Shown: positions 10,459 through 23,589, counted from the stretch's first letter. The stretch is DNA of 64,000 bases from Pseudisothecium myosuroides (GCA_951799445.1 OX637293.1:8618001-8682000); one strand, 5' to 3'. The notes: generated by a model from the sequence alone, not told the origin. Numbers and translations are program-made.

Positions 10459-13400
10459 TCAATTCGACCCAATACCACATATGGGAGAAGAATGATCACT
10501 AACTTGACTACTATCACTGCATGTAAGCCCTGGTGTTTCAACATCAGCTTCAAGGTCTAAAAACTTCTTGACAGCAACATTGTATGAACGATGTTTGGTA
10601 ATGGAAATGGGTGATGGGGCCTCTGCCATAGCTGTTGCTAGAGTCTCAATGTAACATGGCAAACTCTTGGGACTAGGAGAAGGCGATAGCACAAAATGTT
10701 GGAGACGATTGCCTCTACAAGATGCAAAGAATAAACGATTAGAAATTAAATTAATTTTGAGATATTACACAATACAAAAAAAACTTAAACATGCTTAAAA
10801 ACAACAATCAACTTACTTACAGTAACGTCTCTTTCGGGGCCTTGTAGAAGGCCTCAAAACGTCCTCGTCATCATAATCATCAAGCACTATAGGCAAAGGG
10901 CGCTTAGTTTGGATGGTGGCAGTAGAAGCAAGAGGTTTGTTCAAAGGTTGAAGGACAACTTTGAAAATCTCACTGTCGCTCTCCAAAGCCACCAAATGGC
11001 GTCCAATATTGCGGCATGCATAAATGGAGGCCCCTGTTCATTGCATACAACATCATTAGTTGCAGGAAACATGTTACACACATTGTAATAAGAACATAAT
11101 TTGAATAATGAAAACTCAAGGGAGGTACCTGTAGATGCATAACAATCTAGCACAACATCACCCGGTTTTGAAAATGCCTCTATCAGTAGCTGTACAAACA
11201 GAGGATCCTTCTCACGGGCACCTCTCCATGGAACTGCACCATTCATGAACTGAGTCTGCAAGGAAGTGAAGTTGTGAAGTAGGTCCACTTCTTCAAGGTT
11301 TGTGCCTGCATTGCTAAGTTGCTGGTTCACATAGATTGAGAACTTAGACTCCACCAATGTTTCCTCCCATTTTCTTCGTACAAAAAGAAGGATCCGAAAG
11401 CGTTGTGACTGCCAAGGATAAACAAATATGAAGGTTAATACTTGACAAATACAATGTTGCTAGAAGTAGATTCAAACATCAAAATTTATAAATGAAGGCA
11501 ATTTCAATGGAGCTTACCCAACGTTTGTTTTTTTTGTAGCTGGAAAGCTTCAACTCATTTACGCCCATCCAAGAGTCAAGCAAACGGAAGCCATAAGTAT
11601 CGGCACGCTCAAGTAAAAATTCTTTTACCTTCCCGTTCTCTGGGTGGAACAATAAAATTGCTCCATTATCATGAATATACTCCGAAGCGAACTCAAAGAT
11701 GGGTTCAATAACTTCCTCTGGATTCAACACATTCCAAGCAGGAACATGCGAAGGTGGAACTGAGACATTGGGGACCGGTAGTCCATCCGGAATATCAGCA
11801 ACAACCAAGTCAAAACATGGACCATGGGTCACATGACCTCCGAGAGTTCGCACCCGCTCCTTCCCAACCTTGACATTAGAAAATACACATTCTTAGATAT
11901 ATGAATGCATTGCAATGCCATATTTATAACTTCATATGAAATTAAAAAGAGAGAATTAGAACAAGGCTAGTGAACATAGATCTTACCTTCTTTGCAAAAT
12001 CAAGCATTTCATCCCATGTTGATGTATTGTCCCCTGTCTTCTCTTTGACACTGAGCATTGCAGAAATTGATGATGGTAGAACTAGACCTTGAGGTTCAAT
12101 ACCATGCCTATCAGGTTGAATTGCTGATCTAGCAATGTACTCTGATGAAGCAAAAACATCTGTTGTAACAGACATCAAAGTTGGGGGGCAATGGGAGCGA
12201 GCAGTATCAATCACTTCATAAGTAGTGGGAGGCACAAGAGAAGGAGGAGGTGCAAAAACGGATGCTAGCACAGACGAAGAGGGAGTATCGTCCTTTGTGG
12301 TAGTAGCTTTCACCGTCGTCTTTGTAATCTTCTTCTCCCTTGGCTTGCGCCCCTTCTTCATTGGTGTAACCTCTTCAGGTTCCTCTTCTTCATCTAAAAA
12401 CTTCTCCTGTGTGGCTGTTTTGGGATGGTCTTTAGCGGCCTCTTTCTCAGGGCCCTCAAGAGATGGAGCAAAGATCCTTGGATACTCTAGGTACCAAGGA
12501 CAAGCTTGGAGTTCTTGAATAGAATACCCCCGCTGTTGAGTCAAGGTGAACATACAACTCTTCAAAGACGTGTCAAGCCACCCTCTAAAAAGCTTTGGCA
12601 TAAAATTTCTCTCAATCCCACCTTTTTGAACCAACTCTCGCTTGAAATATCTGAAATCATAGAATAAGGGTGATTATTGCAATGACAAAGATACAAATAT
12701 GATAATTTTATGAATTTGATAAGCAAGTCATATTTACATAAATAAATATAATTGAAGTGAAAGATATACCTGTACAGAACCCTCTTCAATGCAACATCTG
12801 TACCCTCTTGGTCTTTGAAAGGAGCAGACCTCGAATATGAAGAGTCCTTCTTGAAGAGCCACCAAAAAGCATGATCCCATAACACAATGCGCCATGTCTC
12901 TACATAATCTCCAATCTTGTCTAACTCATCGTTGGCACTCCAATGAACCTCAATATTTTCAGACTTGATGATGCTTGCAAATTCTGCTTTGGCTTCTTCT
13001 TCCAACTACAAAGAATTCAAGAAATATAAGTATGAAGACATTGTTAAGGCAAAGCATATCATGGAACAACCATAAGATAAAAATTGAAATATTTATAAAC
13101 TTATAAAATGTAAGTATAAAATATGTAGATGAAAGAAAAAGTTGATAACATACCTCAGCCCAAAAAGCAGCCTTAGAGAGCCATGTCCCTAAAGTCAATG
13201 TGTTAAAACCAAGGGCTGGAAATCTAAAGCCCTCTCTAGAAGTCTCGCTGGAGTTCCACCACCGAAGCCAACGAACCTTGTGGTTTGGCTGAACTACACA
13301 TGTAGATATCCTTTGAAGTTTCTCCAATGACATCTCAGACTTCTCGTTGGCGCTGTAATGCACGTTAATCTGAAATTTCAAAAAACAAAACCTTAGTCAA

Positions 13401-16400
13401 AACCAAACCAAAACCAAAACCAAAAGTAATCATAGAAGCCATTCTTTGGAAATAGAAAGAATTATATACCTCTTCTAGAAATCCAATGCTATTTTTTGGA
13501 TTTGCAATGGCTGATTGTTTATCAAACTCTGTTCAAAAACCTTTGATAGCTGCAGTGGCGGCTTGGGTCATAGTATCATGAACTCCCTTTGGAGTTCGAT
13601 CTTGCAATTGTGTCTTCTCGTAATACATTCGCACTGCTGCATCTGAAGCAACAGCAATTTCTTGTTGTACATGAAAAATAGGAATGTTAAATGAATACAA
13701 AAGAAATTCTACAAATTACCATAAATGAATGAATTTTTTTTGCAAATAGAAGACACTCACCCTGTGAAGGAACTGTATAAAGACATTCAATGTCAATGGA
13801 TACCAAGCACTTGGCAGTTTCCTATTTTCGCATTTTTTGTAATCTTCATCGTTTAAAAGACCCTTGAAGTCTTCTAGTTTCAAGTTGCCATAGTAACTCA
13901 TCCTGTGCAACTGCTGAGCCAAGTTGCTCTTGACATGAGAATGTTCCGTAGACCTACAAATACCAATACAAATAGAATGTAAGATGAATGAATTTAAAAG
14001 CATAAAATACACTAACATATCAAAAGAAGTGGTAAAGTACAAAAGAGTTTTTTTACCAAACTCACCAATTGATGTCGTTCATAGCCTCCAATAGAATGCA
14101 TGTACGACCTTCTGATACTAGAAGCATACAGTCAACGGGCATATGCTACAAGCGCTCATGACGATGCATCCTGTGTATGTAATCAACCCAAGCTGCCAAT
14201 CTATGATTGCCATCCCATACAAAGAACATATGGTTTGTCAAATGTGAGATGGATGGCTGAGACTGCAACCATTTCTCAAATTGGTCATTCTCTTGTATCC
14301 AGCATTCATCCCATGTCTCCACGATCTCGGGGGTTACCAACTTGCAAAGTCCTTTGTCATTCGTTGTGGACACATAGAATACACGATCACCTGGTCGATA
14401 TCCACGAACAAAGTCTGCCTCCAATCGTTTCACCTGACTTTGAAGAAGAGGACGCACCAATGGAAGCCCAATCATCCTGTACAAAGGAATATCAAATCGG
14501 GATCCTGGACCACCACCATCGAATAGCATACTCTTGATGATGGCGTTGGAGTCAAATTTTTGACCAATTCGCACATCTTGCTCCACCTCTTCTACTGTTC
14601 GCCCCTCAAAAGTAGGATCAACACTTTGACTTTCAACGATGTTGGGAGCCTACAATGAATAGGACATTCAAAACAAATTAGAGTTAATAGTAGAAAGTCA
14701 TTGAAAATTGAAGCAAATTGAATGACCACTATAATACAAGAACGATTGATGCAACATCCATGCAAAGATAATAAGAAATGTATCTAACCTCAAAAATGCT
14801 AATTACAGGTTCAGAATCATTGTTGATGACGCGTTCTAATTGCTTCACTTGTGGAAGGCCTCCATCAACGTCCATAAAGCTCTATTTTAAAAAACAGAGA
14901 AGATACACTTGTTACATTTTCCTTCAAAAATAATTCAAAATTGTGACCTCGTCAACGAGGCCATAAAATTCAGCCCAAATGAACAATCCAAAACAAATAA
15001 GAAACATGCATCCTCACCTTGTATCGTCCAAGTGAGACCCTAAATAGTTTAAAATTGACACCTTGTCGATGAGGCCATGAAATTGAACCCAAAATCTCAA
15101 ATCAACAATTCAAAATGAAAATTCAACCTCAATTTGTATTGTGCAAGGAAGACCCCAAATAGTCTAGAATTGTGACCTCGTCAACGAGGTGAAGAAATTC
15201 AACTCAAATCAGCAATCCAAAATAGAATTAAAAACATGCATCTTTAATTTATATTGTGCAAGGGAGACCCCAAATAGTCTAGAATTGTGACCTCGTCAAC
15301 GAGGTGAAGAAATTCAACCCAAATTAGCAATCCAAAATAGAATAAAAAACGTTCATCCTCAATTTAAATTGTCCGAGGAAGACCCCAAATAGTCTAGAAT
15401 TGTGACCTCGTCAACGAGGTTAAGAAATTTAGTCCAAATCAACAATCCAAAATAGAATAAAAAAACATTCATTTTCAATTTGTATTGTGTGAGTGAGACC
15501 CCAAAATCCCAAATAGTCTAGAATTGTGACCTCGTCAACGAGGTGAAGAAATTCAGCACAAATCAGCAATCTAAAATAGAATTAGAAATGTGCATCCTCA
15601 ATTTGTATCGTGTGAGTGAGACCCTAAATAGTTTGGAATTGTGACCTCGTCAACGAGATGAAGAAATTCAGCCCTAAAATCCAAATCAGCAATTGAAAGT
15701 GAAAATTAGCAACATACATCTTCACCTTGTATCATCTAGGTGAGACTCTAAACAATTCAGAAATTGACACCTCGTCAACGAGGTCAAGAAATTCAACCCA
15801 AATCAGCAGTTCCTAGAGAAAATTAGCAACATGCATCTTCAACTTGTATCATGTAAGTGAGACTCTAAACAATTCAGAAATTAACAACTCGTCAACGAGG
15901 TCAAGAAATTCAGCCAAAATCAGCAGTTCTTAGTGAAAATTAGCAACATGCATCTTCAATTTGTATCATGTAAGTGAGACTCTAAACAATTTAGAAATTG
16001 ACACCTCGTCAACAAGGTCAAGAAATTCAGACCAAATCAGCAATTGAAAAAAGAATTGGAAACATGCATTCTAAAATTGTACCGTTTCAGCGAGACCCTA
16101 GAAAGCCCGAAATTGCTACCTCGTTGACAAGGCGGTCTAATCCAGCCAAACCGAACATGTGAATTTTTTTTTGAAAACGTGCATTGTAAACTTCTACTAT
16201 GAAAATGAGACCGAAAACGGCTCGAGATTGACACCTCGTTGACGAGGTCATATTCTACAGCGCATAGAAAAGAATTGAAAAGAAATTTGAAAATATACCT
16301 TAAACCCTACAACATTCCAAGAAGACACAAAACAGCCCAAGATTGACGCCTTGTCAACGAGGCGTCAATCTTCAACGGAAGCAAGTAACACCCAAAATCG

Positions 16401-16535
16401 ATTTGATACCTGATGGGAAGTTCCGGCCGCTTCAATTTCTAAACCGTGAACTCCTTCAATGCATTCGGGGACACCCTCCCCACCTTCGCTGTGCTCCTCT
16501 CCATCCTTCCGCAGCAAGGCACTCCGTAAATTCAT
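10459..16535 (-). pseudogene. ParB/Srx-fold plus beta-class DNA amino-methyltransferase, element A copy (disabled)
   Basis: Twelve exons can be traced by splice signals and phase: 16410-16535, 14789-14881, 14066-14649, 13761-13953, about 13470-13665, 13154-13369, 12770-13005, 11987-12650, 11518-11868, 11129-11408, 10817-11033 and 10459-10714, for about 1,140 residues. The start is ATG at 16535. Residues about 125-295 look like a ParB/sulfiredoxin fold, with WDGNHRLAAW near residue 220 as its signature. An acidic and lysine-rich linker (about 600-650) follows. Then comes FDLVVADIPDG (about 790), where a DPPY motif is expected, and VVLDCYASTGAS with GRHLVALESD (about 970-1000), the motif I region. 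This order is that of CcrM-type methylases. Damage in this copy: TAG at 14146-14148, TGA at 13533-13535, and no clean acceptor before 13665. Family knowledge: ParB-methylase fusions occur in phages and plasmids. Methylation activity is inference, as the catalytic motif is atypical. Confidence 0.8.
14933..16370. repeat. 13-unit minisatellite with palindromic core, in intron 1 of the methylase gene
   Basis: The palindrome CCTCGTCAACGAGG or a near variant recurs at 14947, 15061, 15176, 15291, 15406, 15530, 15645, 15770, 15887, 16004, 16119, 16234 and 16349. Spacing is 114-117 bp, apart from two steps of 124-125. The rest of each unit is conserved too (GAAATTCAACCCAAATCAGC and GTGAGACCCTAAATAG segments). 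The last unit extends to a near-perfect 30 bp inverted repeat at 16341-16370. The array fills most of the intron between exons 1 and 2. Element B has no counterpart. Confidence 0.95.
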
Positions 16536-17975
16536 AGTAAAAGCAAGAGGAAGCAAAGCGCACCTAAACCCAACAATTCAAAACAAAGAAGACCATGCAA
16601 AAGCAAACCCTAGCCGGCAAGTTCTTTGTTGGTCAAAGGTAGGGAACAGAGGGGAAAAAAAAAAAAAAAAAAAAAAAGAGTATAAAATTGGTAGATTTCG
16701 GGCAAGGGAATCTCCTTAATAGATTTTGTGATTTTGAAGATTTTCAATCCAAATTTTTTTTATACATAGATTATAACCTCACAAGTCACCTCAAATTTTT
16801 TCAGAGTTTTTGAACTCATGACTAGTTTTCTAAAAATCCTCAAAGTTCTCTAAAAACTCCGCGAGCAAGATTTGGCCTAAAAATCTTCTGATTCTAAAGA
16901 TTTCAGACCAGATTCCAATATGCTGATTTCGTTTTTAGGCCGTAAAACATTCAAAAAGTGTCCGTTTTTTACGTGCTACACACCGTTGGAATCGTCTTTT
17001 CAAGCTACACAATAAGATGTTTGGTGCCAAATGCACCTCTAAGAAAAAAAAAGGGTATATAAATTCAACTCCTAACAATCTATTCATTGTATTTTTAGAA
17101 ACAAATACATGAGCTTACCAACTCTACGCTTCTTAGCAACATGTTATTCTCTACTGGACTTGATTGGCGTATGTCTTCTTCAATTTCATCCACACTATTT
17201 AGCTTGGCGATATTTTCTCCTTCACTATTTTGGGTCAAACTATCTTCTACTTGGAAATGTTCAACTTCAACTTCATGATCCTCATAGGACAAGGTCCGAA
17301 CAATGCTACTAATCTCAACACCATTGGCCTTTTGCAAGCGTCTAAACATCTTTAATTTCTCTAACTGCTTCTTACTAGAAAAGAGAAGACCTGCCTTACG
17401 TCACTTCCTACGATGACCCTCTGGCATCCCTCCAATCAAAAATACTACAAGAAAACAAATTCTACTTACTTGTTGCCAACTCTACAATCTCTTCAATATA
17501 TAGCATTTTTAGACTGATGAACGTATTCTCATCCAATTACTTAGAACTTCTCCGGATAGAATGACATCTATAGTTTACCAAAATGTAAACGGTCACTAAG
17601 ATCATCCCTTCTTTCTTAAAGGTAGTAAGTACATCTCCTATTTTTTGAACACTTCATATGTTCTACAAATTTTGAATTCCTGTCGTTTATGAGTTAGGTA
17701 AGCTTCATCGATCGCTTTAAAAGCAATTTACCTTAAGAAAGATTTGTACGGCTATTTAAGATACACAATATTTGGGATAACTGACAATACTGCATTCTGA
17801 CAACTAACGATCACATTACAGGTCTACGGTCCTATCTTTGTGAATTCAATTTACAGAACAATCTCATACCCTTATATTTTCTAATTCAGAACACCTTCAC
17901 TCTCTTGATCTTTGTATTCTACCTGGTTCCTATCATTTTACTCTGATTTCAAGTGTATCCTTCATTTAGGCATCA
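16536..17975. other. Element A promoter region between the divergent genes
   Basis: 1.4 kb between the two start codons, so it must hold both promoters. It contains a poly-A run at about 16656-16678 and AT-rich DNA. I cannot place a TATA box with confidence. A short minus-strand frame at 17095-17349 is open but has no start or splice support. Confidence 0.5.
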
Positions 17976-20900
17976 ATGGCATCCATTCGAGCGGATGGCC
18001 ATGAAATTCCACTACTCCTCCCTCTTGGAGAAAAAGGATATGCTGTATTGTCTTCACACCTTCTTCATGTTCGATTTGGATTTGTCCAATCCAGTATTTA
18101 CATCGAAGAAGAGGTCATGTCTGAGTCTGGCCACTTGAAAGAGTCTGTTCATATGCTGAAGTTAGCAGTTCAAGATGGTCATGTCTGGCACCTTCGTCCA
18201 GGGCACTATCGAGCTTATGGTTTGTTTTTCCTCATGATGGGTGCCTCTAATGATATCTTACCTCGTCAATCAGACTATTCTACGGTAGACATGCCTTTTG
18301 TCCAATATGATACTAGGAATTCTACAGGATATGAGCGTATCACAATTACTAGTACTCCTGTCCAACTTGTTTGTGTGAAGCAAGAAATTCTTGATCCTAT
18401 TATAGATATATCTAGCAAGTCAGAGGGAGAGTACCCTAGCCAACCAAGTCTGCGGGTACCACTTCCTAATAGAGTCCCAGATGATGCCCTCAAACCAACT
18501 TCGGCTCGGTATGGCACACCTTCAACTAGTCCTGCTTTGTCCACCTACTCTCGTCCACCAACTTATCCCAATAGTACAACCACGGTTAGTATTGTTAGTT
18601 GTCTTTGCAAGCTAGCATCTGTTCGCGGATCTAGGAACGAAGTTGCTGCACTAGACTATGATTCAATCATACATCAGAAGGTGTAGTACCTTCCTTCAGA
18701 CTTTGACGGAAACGTAGTATTTGAATTGCCTTCTCTTCCTACTTCATCTTCAGCGTCCGTTGCAAGGAAACTCCATGGCATGGATAAAAGGTACGATGGA
18801 CACGCATGGTGTCGGACCATGACATCCAATATTAACAACCAAGATGGTCTCAAATTCAGGAAATCTTCTTGTGCAGGCCATCTAGTATATAACAATTCTG
18901 ACTGTGACTACTTCAAGCGTTCGTCAAAGCGCAATGAGACCGAGTGGTGTGGTTATACTTCTATTCCATTCTATGTTGGTGCAACCCCTCCAAAGGATTT
19001 TACTCTTCTTTGCAAGATATGCAAAGTTCCACCTCATTGCGTTCGTGTCTGTGATGCTAGAATATATTATGTTTTTAGCGATACTCCCTTGATGACCAGA
19101 GCATGCATTTATTTAGGAACTCATATGCATCATGTTGCCCTTGGCATATGTAGAGAGTCCTTAGACACTATCTCTGGGCTCATTGCAGGCGAGGTTTCGA
19201 AAACCCCTACTGCCACTAACTCTGCCATCGCCCTTGCAGCTAGTAAACAATTTTTAGATAATCATCTCATACACAATGGCGAAGGACCTAAAGAGATGTT
19301 GCGTGGAAAGTCACTTGAGGATATCATGGATAGGTTCCAAATACTAAGTTCTCCCAACATCCGTAACACTATTTCCTCTTTTTGTAGTACTGGAAAAAGT
19401 GGGGTCATAGATAGCATCATGAATATGAAGCGAAATTTAAAGTTTGAATACATTCATGATAGCATTTTCCCTGGACAGAGAAAGGAGAAGGTATACTTGT
19501 TTAAAATGTTGGTTGAAGGAGCTACCAGTGGAGTGGACTTAGTGAAGCGCATGCAATCGGGAGGAGATTTGGAAAATGCATGGCTCATGTTTGACCACAT
19601 AAAACGCGTGAAGGATTGGACAACCATGGCCTGCCACGTGTATGACACAAGATGTAGGAAGGTCATGACAATTGCTGTTTGCGACATGCAATCCGAAGAC
19701 ACAGAAGTTCAATGCATCATGTGGAGGTCATTGAATGATGTCATGAGACGCAATGGCGTGGAAAATCCAAACTTTAAGGGCTTTATGGCAGACAGTGCAC
19801 AAGTAAATTGGAATGCTATTCGCATTGTATGCAGTACGGGGGATTCCAAAATTGAGATGGTGAACCGCGAGCGAATGTGTCTTTTGCACTGGAGTACTTC
19901 ATTGCACCGACATACACAGAAGCTTATCAAACCGGATATGCAACACCAACATACTCGTCTATGCAAGCAATACAAAGACTCAAAGACTATGGAGGAAGCC
20001 GAGACACGATATTTGGCCATTCGATCTTGGTGGCTACCATCCAGGGCAGCCTCAGAAGATGCTATGCGAGAATTGGAGTTGTGGCTTGCCTTTTGGCACT
20101 TCCGATATTGCCAATGGGGAGACTTCATGCAAATGGTAAGTTTAACCTTATCATTTTGATTTTAATGCCTTCATTTGGATCCACTTTCAATTCAAAATGC
20201 TTAAATGTTGTATTAAACAATTATTATTTAAGATAGATTATTTTATCAATCTAGGATTGGGGTATCTTACCTTTTAAGGCTGAGAAGAGCCTCGGCCACT
20301 TCCAGAAAAGATCAAAATTGTAGCACTCTAAAAAGACAGAACTTCTAGCAGTCTCAAAATTTGTGTTAACTAGTATGGTATTTTAGGCCTCACTACACTT
20401 TTTTTCCTTGCAGGGGCTAAGTATTGAGGAGATGGCAAACATGCCATCATGCAACTTATCAGAAACAATTCATAATAAATGGTTGCAGCAGTCAGGTAAT
20501 CGAGGCAATGATTTGTTTGCTGCCACTTCTGATGACTGCATTCAAGCTTTCATGCAAATGACAAATTACCGAGCATTCTTAAATGGCAAAGCATCAAGGT
20601 CCGGGCCATCTAAAGAAGAATTGAAGTTAAGAGGTGCTAGAAGAAGCGGAGATCCAAAGAAGATCGCGGAGGCATTGAATGTCCTTCCTGGAGCAGCTGA
20701 CGTTGCAACACGTGTTCCGCATTTGGAGGGTGAAGAGGTGTTTGGTAGCAGTAAGCGTAAACTTGACCTTCCTATTGGGTCGGACGGTGACTCTCATCGG
20801 CAAGATAAAGTTAATTTTTCTCAGCCAAGAGTCATGACCAGATCCACACGCATACCCACGGAGGCCTTCAAGGAAGCAGATGCTGTTGCTAACTCTGAGC

Positions 20901-21815
20901 ACGTACCACATGTCACAACCGCATTGGAGAGTGATTGTGACACTTCACAATGGCATATTGCAAGACTGTCCCACAAATCTAGTTGCAAATGTCACGTCCA
21001 ACAGCGAGGATCAAACATCTGTTGTGTTGCCAAAATTGCAAAAGGATCTAAAGGCACTCCAGCTCCAACGTACCGGAGTAGAAAGAAACAGTACGGCGAA
21101 AATAAGGAGATCATGACAGATTTTTGGTTTTGTCCAGATGATATTGAACGATGTGTTCAAGGCTCTAAACGTGCTTGGGTAATTGATTGGCCTCAAATAC
21201 CAGATGTGTGGCCCGTGCTAACAGGCACTAGTTTGACTCGACAGGAAACACTTCTTTTGCAGGAGGCCGACTTTCATCTCCAAGAGCGACCACCTATGTC
21301 ACCACGACGATTACAATGTCCAATGTTTTTGAAGCAGTCCTTTATGATCAGCCTAGCCCTTTGCATGCGGACATCTATCCAACAACTCGAAGGAGTAAGC
21401 CCATTCGACGTATTGCAAATGCTCCTACTACAGAGCACCGCAATAAATGGGAGAGTGCTGGTAACGTCAAAGGAACAATCTTGGGAGTAACTATGCTCCC
21501 CTTTCCTGGACTTGGAGCCATAATCCCCTTCAATCCGGAATGGAACTCGTGCAAAAATTTTATCAAATTACACTTGGCATGTACTCGGAGTGCACTTGTC
21601 CCGATTTTGTAGACATGGCCGTCTCAGCAATTGGTGGACGCCATCAGTATGTTAACTGCAAGCATCTTTATTACTTATTTCGTTACTTCTGCAAAATGAA
21701 TTTGGTAGAAGACAAGTTCATACATTCTCCAAGCTTCAGCTTCAATGAAGTGAAGCACCTCCTCAATAGGGCCGGTATCATCAACGTTCCAAATGAAAGT
21801 CTTCAATTGATCTAG
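17976..21815 (+). pseudogene. MULE-type transposase, element A copy (stop and frameshifts)
   Basis: Two exons: 17976-20135 and 20414-21815, with intron 20136-20413 (GTAAGT donor, CTTGCAG acceptor) at the same place as in element B. The product would be about 1,190 residues. ATG at 17976 starts MASIRADGHEIPL, matched in copy B. At about residue 298 a Cys/His cluster (SSCAGHLVYNNSDCDY, then CKICK, CDARIYY and HMHHVA) looks like a WRKY-GCM1 or FLYWCH-type zinc fold. The DDE core has KDWTT (D near 547), FMADSAQVNWNAIR (D near 606), a CLLHWSTSL segment, and NLSETIHNKW early in exon 2. The C-terminus has CTCPDF followed by NCKHLYYL, a SWIM-type CxC...CxH motif. Damage: TAG at 18684-18686 where copy B has CAG, a frameshift near 21313-21320, and a second near 21545-21560. 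Confidence 0.85.
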
Positions 21816-22407
21816 AAATCCAAAAATCTCAGAGAGCTTGGAATATGAGATTAAAAGACTTTAGACTGAAGTTACACATACAGCTTCAGAAGTATCAATT
21901 TGTTTTTGGCAAATATTGTAATTTGGTGGAATATTTTATACATCTTTATTTCCATCCTCATTTGTCTTTTATATCAATTGAATTCTTTGTCTTCACAATG
22001 TATACTTCCATATTTTAAACAATATTGAACATAACAATTTTAATAAAAATAGTACCTAACCACGATAACAGGTCCACGGTAATAGGTCCACTGTAGAACT
22101 ATCAATTTCTAACTAAAAATATATTGTTATTTGATGGAATATTGTATGCAATCATATTTCCATTGTTGTTCATCATTCACACTTAAATCACTCTTCTCCA
22201 CAATGCATGCTTAGAATACTTTGCACATCATTTAAAATACCAACCCTGAACACAAATAGTACATATCCACGATTATAGGTCCACGGTAATAGGTCTACAA
22301 AAATAAGTCCTAAAATTTTACATGAAATAGAAATCTTGAACAAAATTTATAGATATTAGTTTTTTTCTTGATATTCTTGAAATTTGTATTGTTTTTTCTA
22401 ATTTCAG
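21816..22407. other. Element A right non-coding segment
   Basis: AT-rich DNA between the transposase stop and the right terminal repeat. Two short blocks around 22060-22100 and 22250-22310 repeat ATAGGTCCACGGTAATAGGTC-like phrases. It should contain the transposase 3' UTR. Confidence 0.55.
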
Positions 22408-22480
22408 GGCTCACCGCTCACATAATCCCTGCTCCACGCTCACAGGCTCACGCTCGCAAGCTCACAGAATAGCACCGCTG
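22408..22480 (-). repeat. Element A right terminal repeat with GCTCAC array
   Basis: Six or so copies of GCTCAC or GCTCGC precede AGAATAGCACCGCTG at the right end. This is the inverted partner of the left terminal repeat. Copies in the middle are less regular than at the left end. Confidence 0.85.
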
Positions 22481-22493
22481 GATGGAATGATGC

Positions 22494-22544
22494 CAAATAT
22501 ACCACATCATCTCATCCGGCGGATGAGATGATGTGGTATATTTG
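22494..22544. repeat. 51 bp palindrome just outside element A
   Basis: 25 bp arms with one central base, AAATATACCACATCATCTC facing its exact complement. It begins 3 bp after the right target duplication of element A. It may be a tiny MITE or a hairpin-forming remnant. Confidence 0.9.
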
Positions 22545-23577
22545 AAATGCAATCAGTAACTACAAATAATATGTCAGAGAACTGCAGTAAAAAGAAAAAA
22601 GAAATACTTGTCAATATCTACGGATCATGTTAAGACTGCAATGCTTAACATTAAATTGAAATAAAAAAAGAAGCACCGGGTTTTTTAAAGTAAAACTTTA
22701 AATTAGTAAGCAAAATAGTTCATAGAGAACATGGTAGTGAACCACCTCTTTGCTTTGCAAATCATTTACTTTTTGTGTTTTGGAATGAAAAAGACAACTC
22801 TTTATATATATATATATATATATTGGGTGGTAGGAGGTGAAACAAACAATATGAGATATGAAAATTAGAATTGGAGTAGGAGCTCAACCGCTCACTAAGT
22901 TATGTCAATTAAAGCAGAAATTATATTTGAAGTAGAATTTCAGACCTCATTTAGGCATAGTAAAATATTTTTTTCAAAAATCTTTGAACTAAAAAAAGTT
23001 GGTAAATCAATCCAACTTTCATCTCCAAAAATCCGTTTGAGAATTCAAGCCTCCAATAAAAAAATTGTGGAATTTTTTTGGAGAGGGGTTGAAAAGGACA
23101 TTTTATCCCACATGGGTTGTTCTACCTCCTACAAACCCATGTGTATGTAAAGAGCTTCTCTTTACAATTGAAAACTCAAAATAAGATATTGTTTGTAAAT
23201 GGTGAGATTGCATTGGAGTATTATTCAATGGATTCTTTCGGTCTTTGGCAAACCATCTTTCTTTACAATTATTTGTTGATTTATATGTTTGGTCCTAAAA
23301 TTAGCAAAAAAAAATGAAGCACACCATATATGTATTGCCACTATCTCGGTACTGAGCTCACAATAATGACATATGGATGAATTTCGTGAATGAGGACTCC
23401 ATAGAGGAAAAGGCAGCCTCCTTGAAGGCTACTGAATGTTATGTAGTTCTCTCCTTAAGGGACACCACCAATTGCTTTTAAATTGTCCTTCTGTAATCTG
23501 AGCAGGGTTCTATCCCCTATTTGCGTACACCCTTGTAATGGTGGTATAGGTCAAATGTGATTGGTTATTTTATGGAT
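22545..23577. other. Spacer between elements A and B
   Basis: 1.0 kb of AT-rich DNA with a TA microsatellite near 22805-22825. About 22871-23110 matches the left half of the foldback element at 47234-47637 (shared CATTTAGGCATAGTA-like and AACTTTCATCTCCAAAAA-like phrases), so it is a decayed relative. No gene seen. Confidence 0.6.
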
Positions 23578-23589
23578 TGTGACGATGGC

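Larger units (their letters stand above)
9539..22480. mobile_element. Element A: two-gene MULE-like transposon with ParB-methylase cargo
   Basis: The left end starts CAGGGTTGCTATTTTGTGAGC and the right end, read inward, starts CAGCGGTGCTATTCTGTGAG. GATGGAATGA flanks both ends (9529-9538 and 22481-22490). The match extends to 12 bp with TG, so the duplication is 10-12 bp. Inside are a leftward ParB-methylase gene (10459-16535) and a rightward transposase gene (17976-21815), transcribed away from each other. Both carry disabling changes, so this copy is probably non-autonomous. MULEs usually make 8-11 bp duplications and encode transposases with a SWIM motif, which fits. An 11-14 kb MULE with a divergent second gene recalls MuDR or VANDAL elements, but the cargo is different. 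Confidence 0.85.

Noticed and set aside
14933..16370. CRISPR-like array of short palindromic repeats
   Set aside because: The spacers are themselves conserved from unit to unit and the unit is about 116 bp, so it is a minisatellite in a plant intron.
17976..21815. KDZ (Kyakuja-Dileera-Zisupton) transposase
   Set aside because: The order zinc domain, DDE core with a CLLHW segment and a C-terminal SWIM motif fits MULE better; I cannot exclude KDZ without a profile search.
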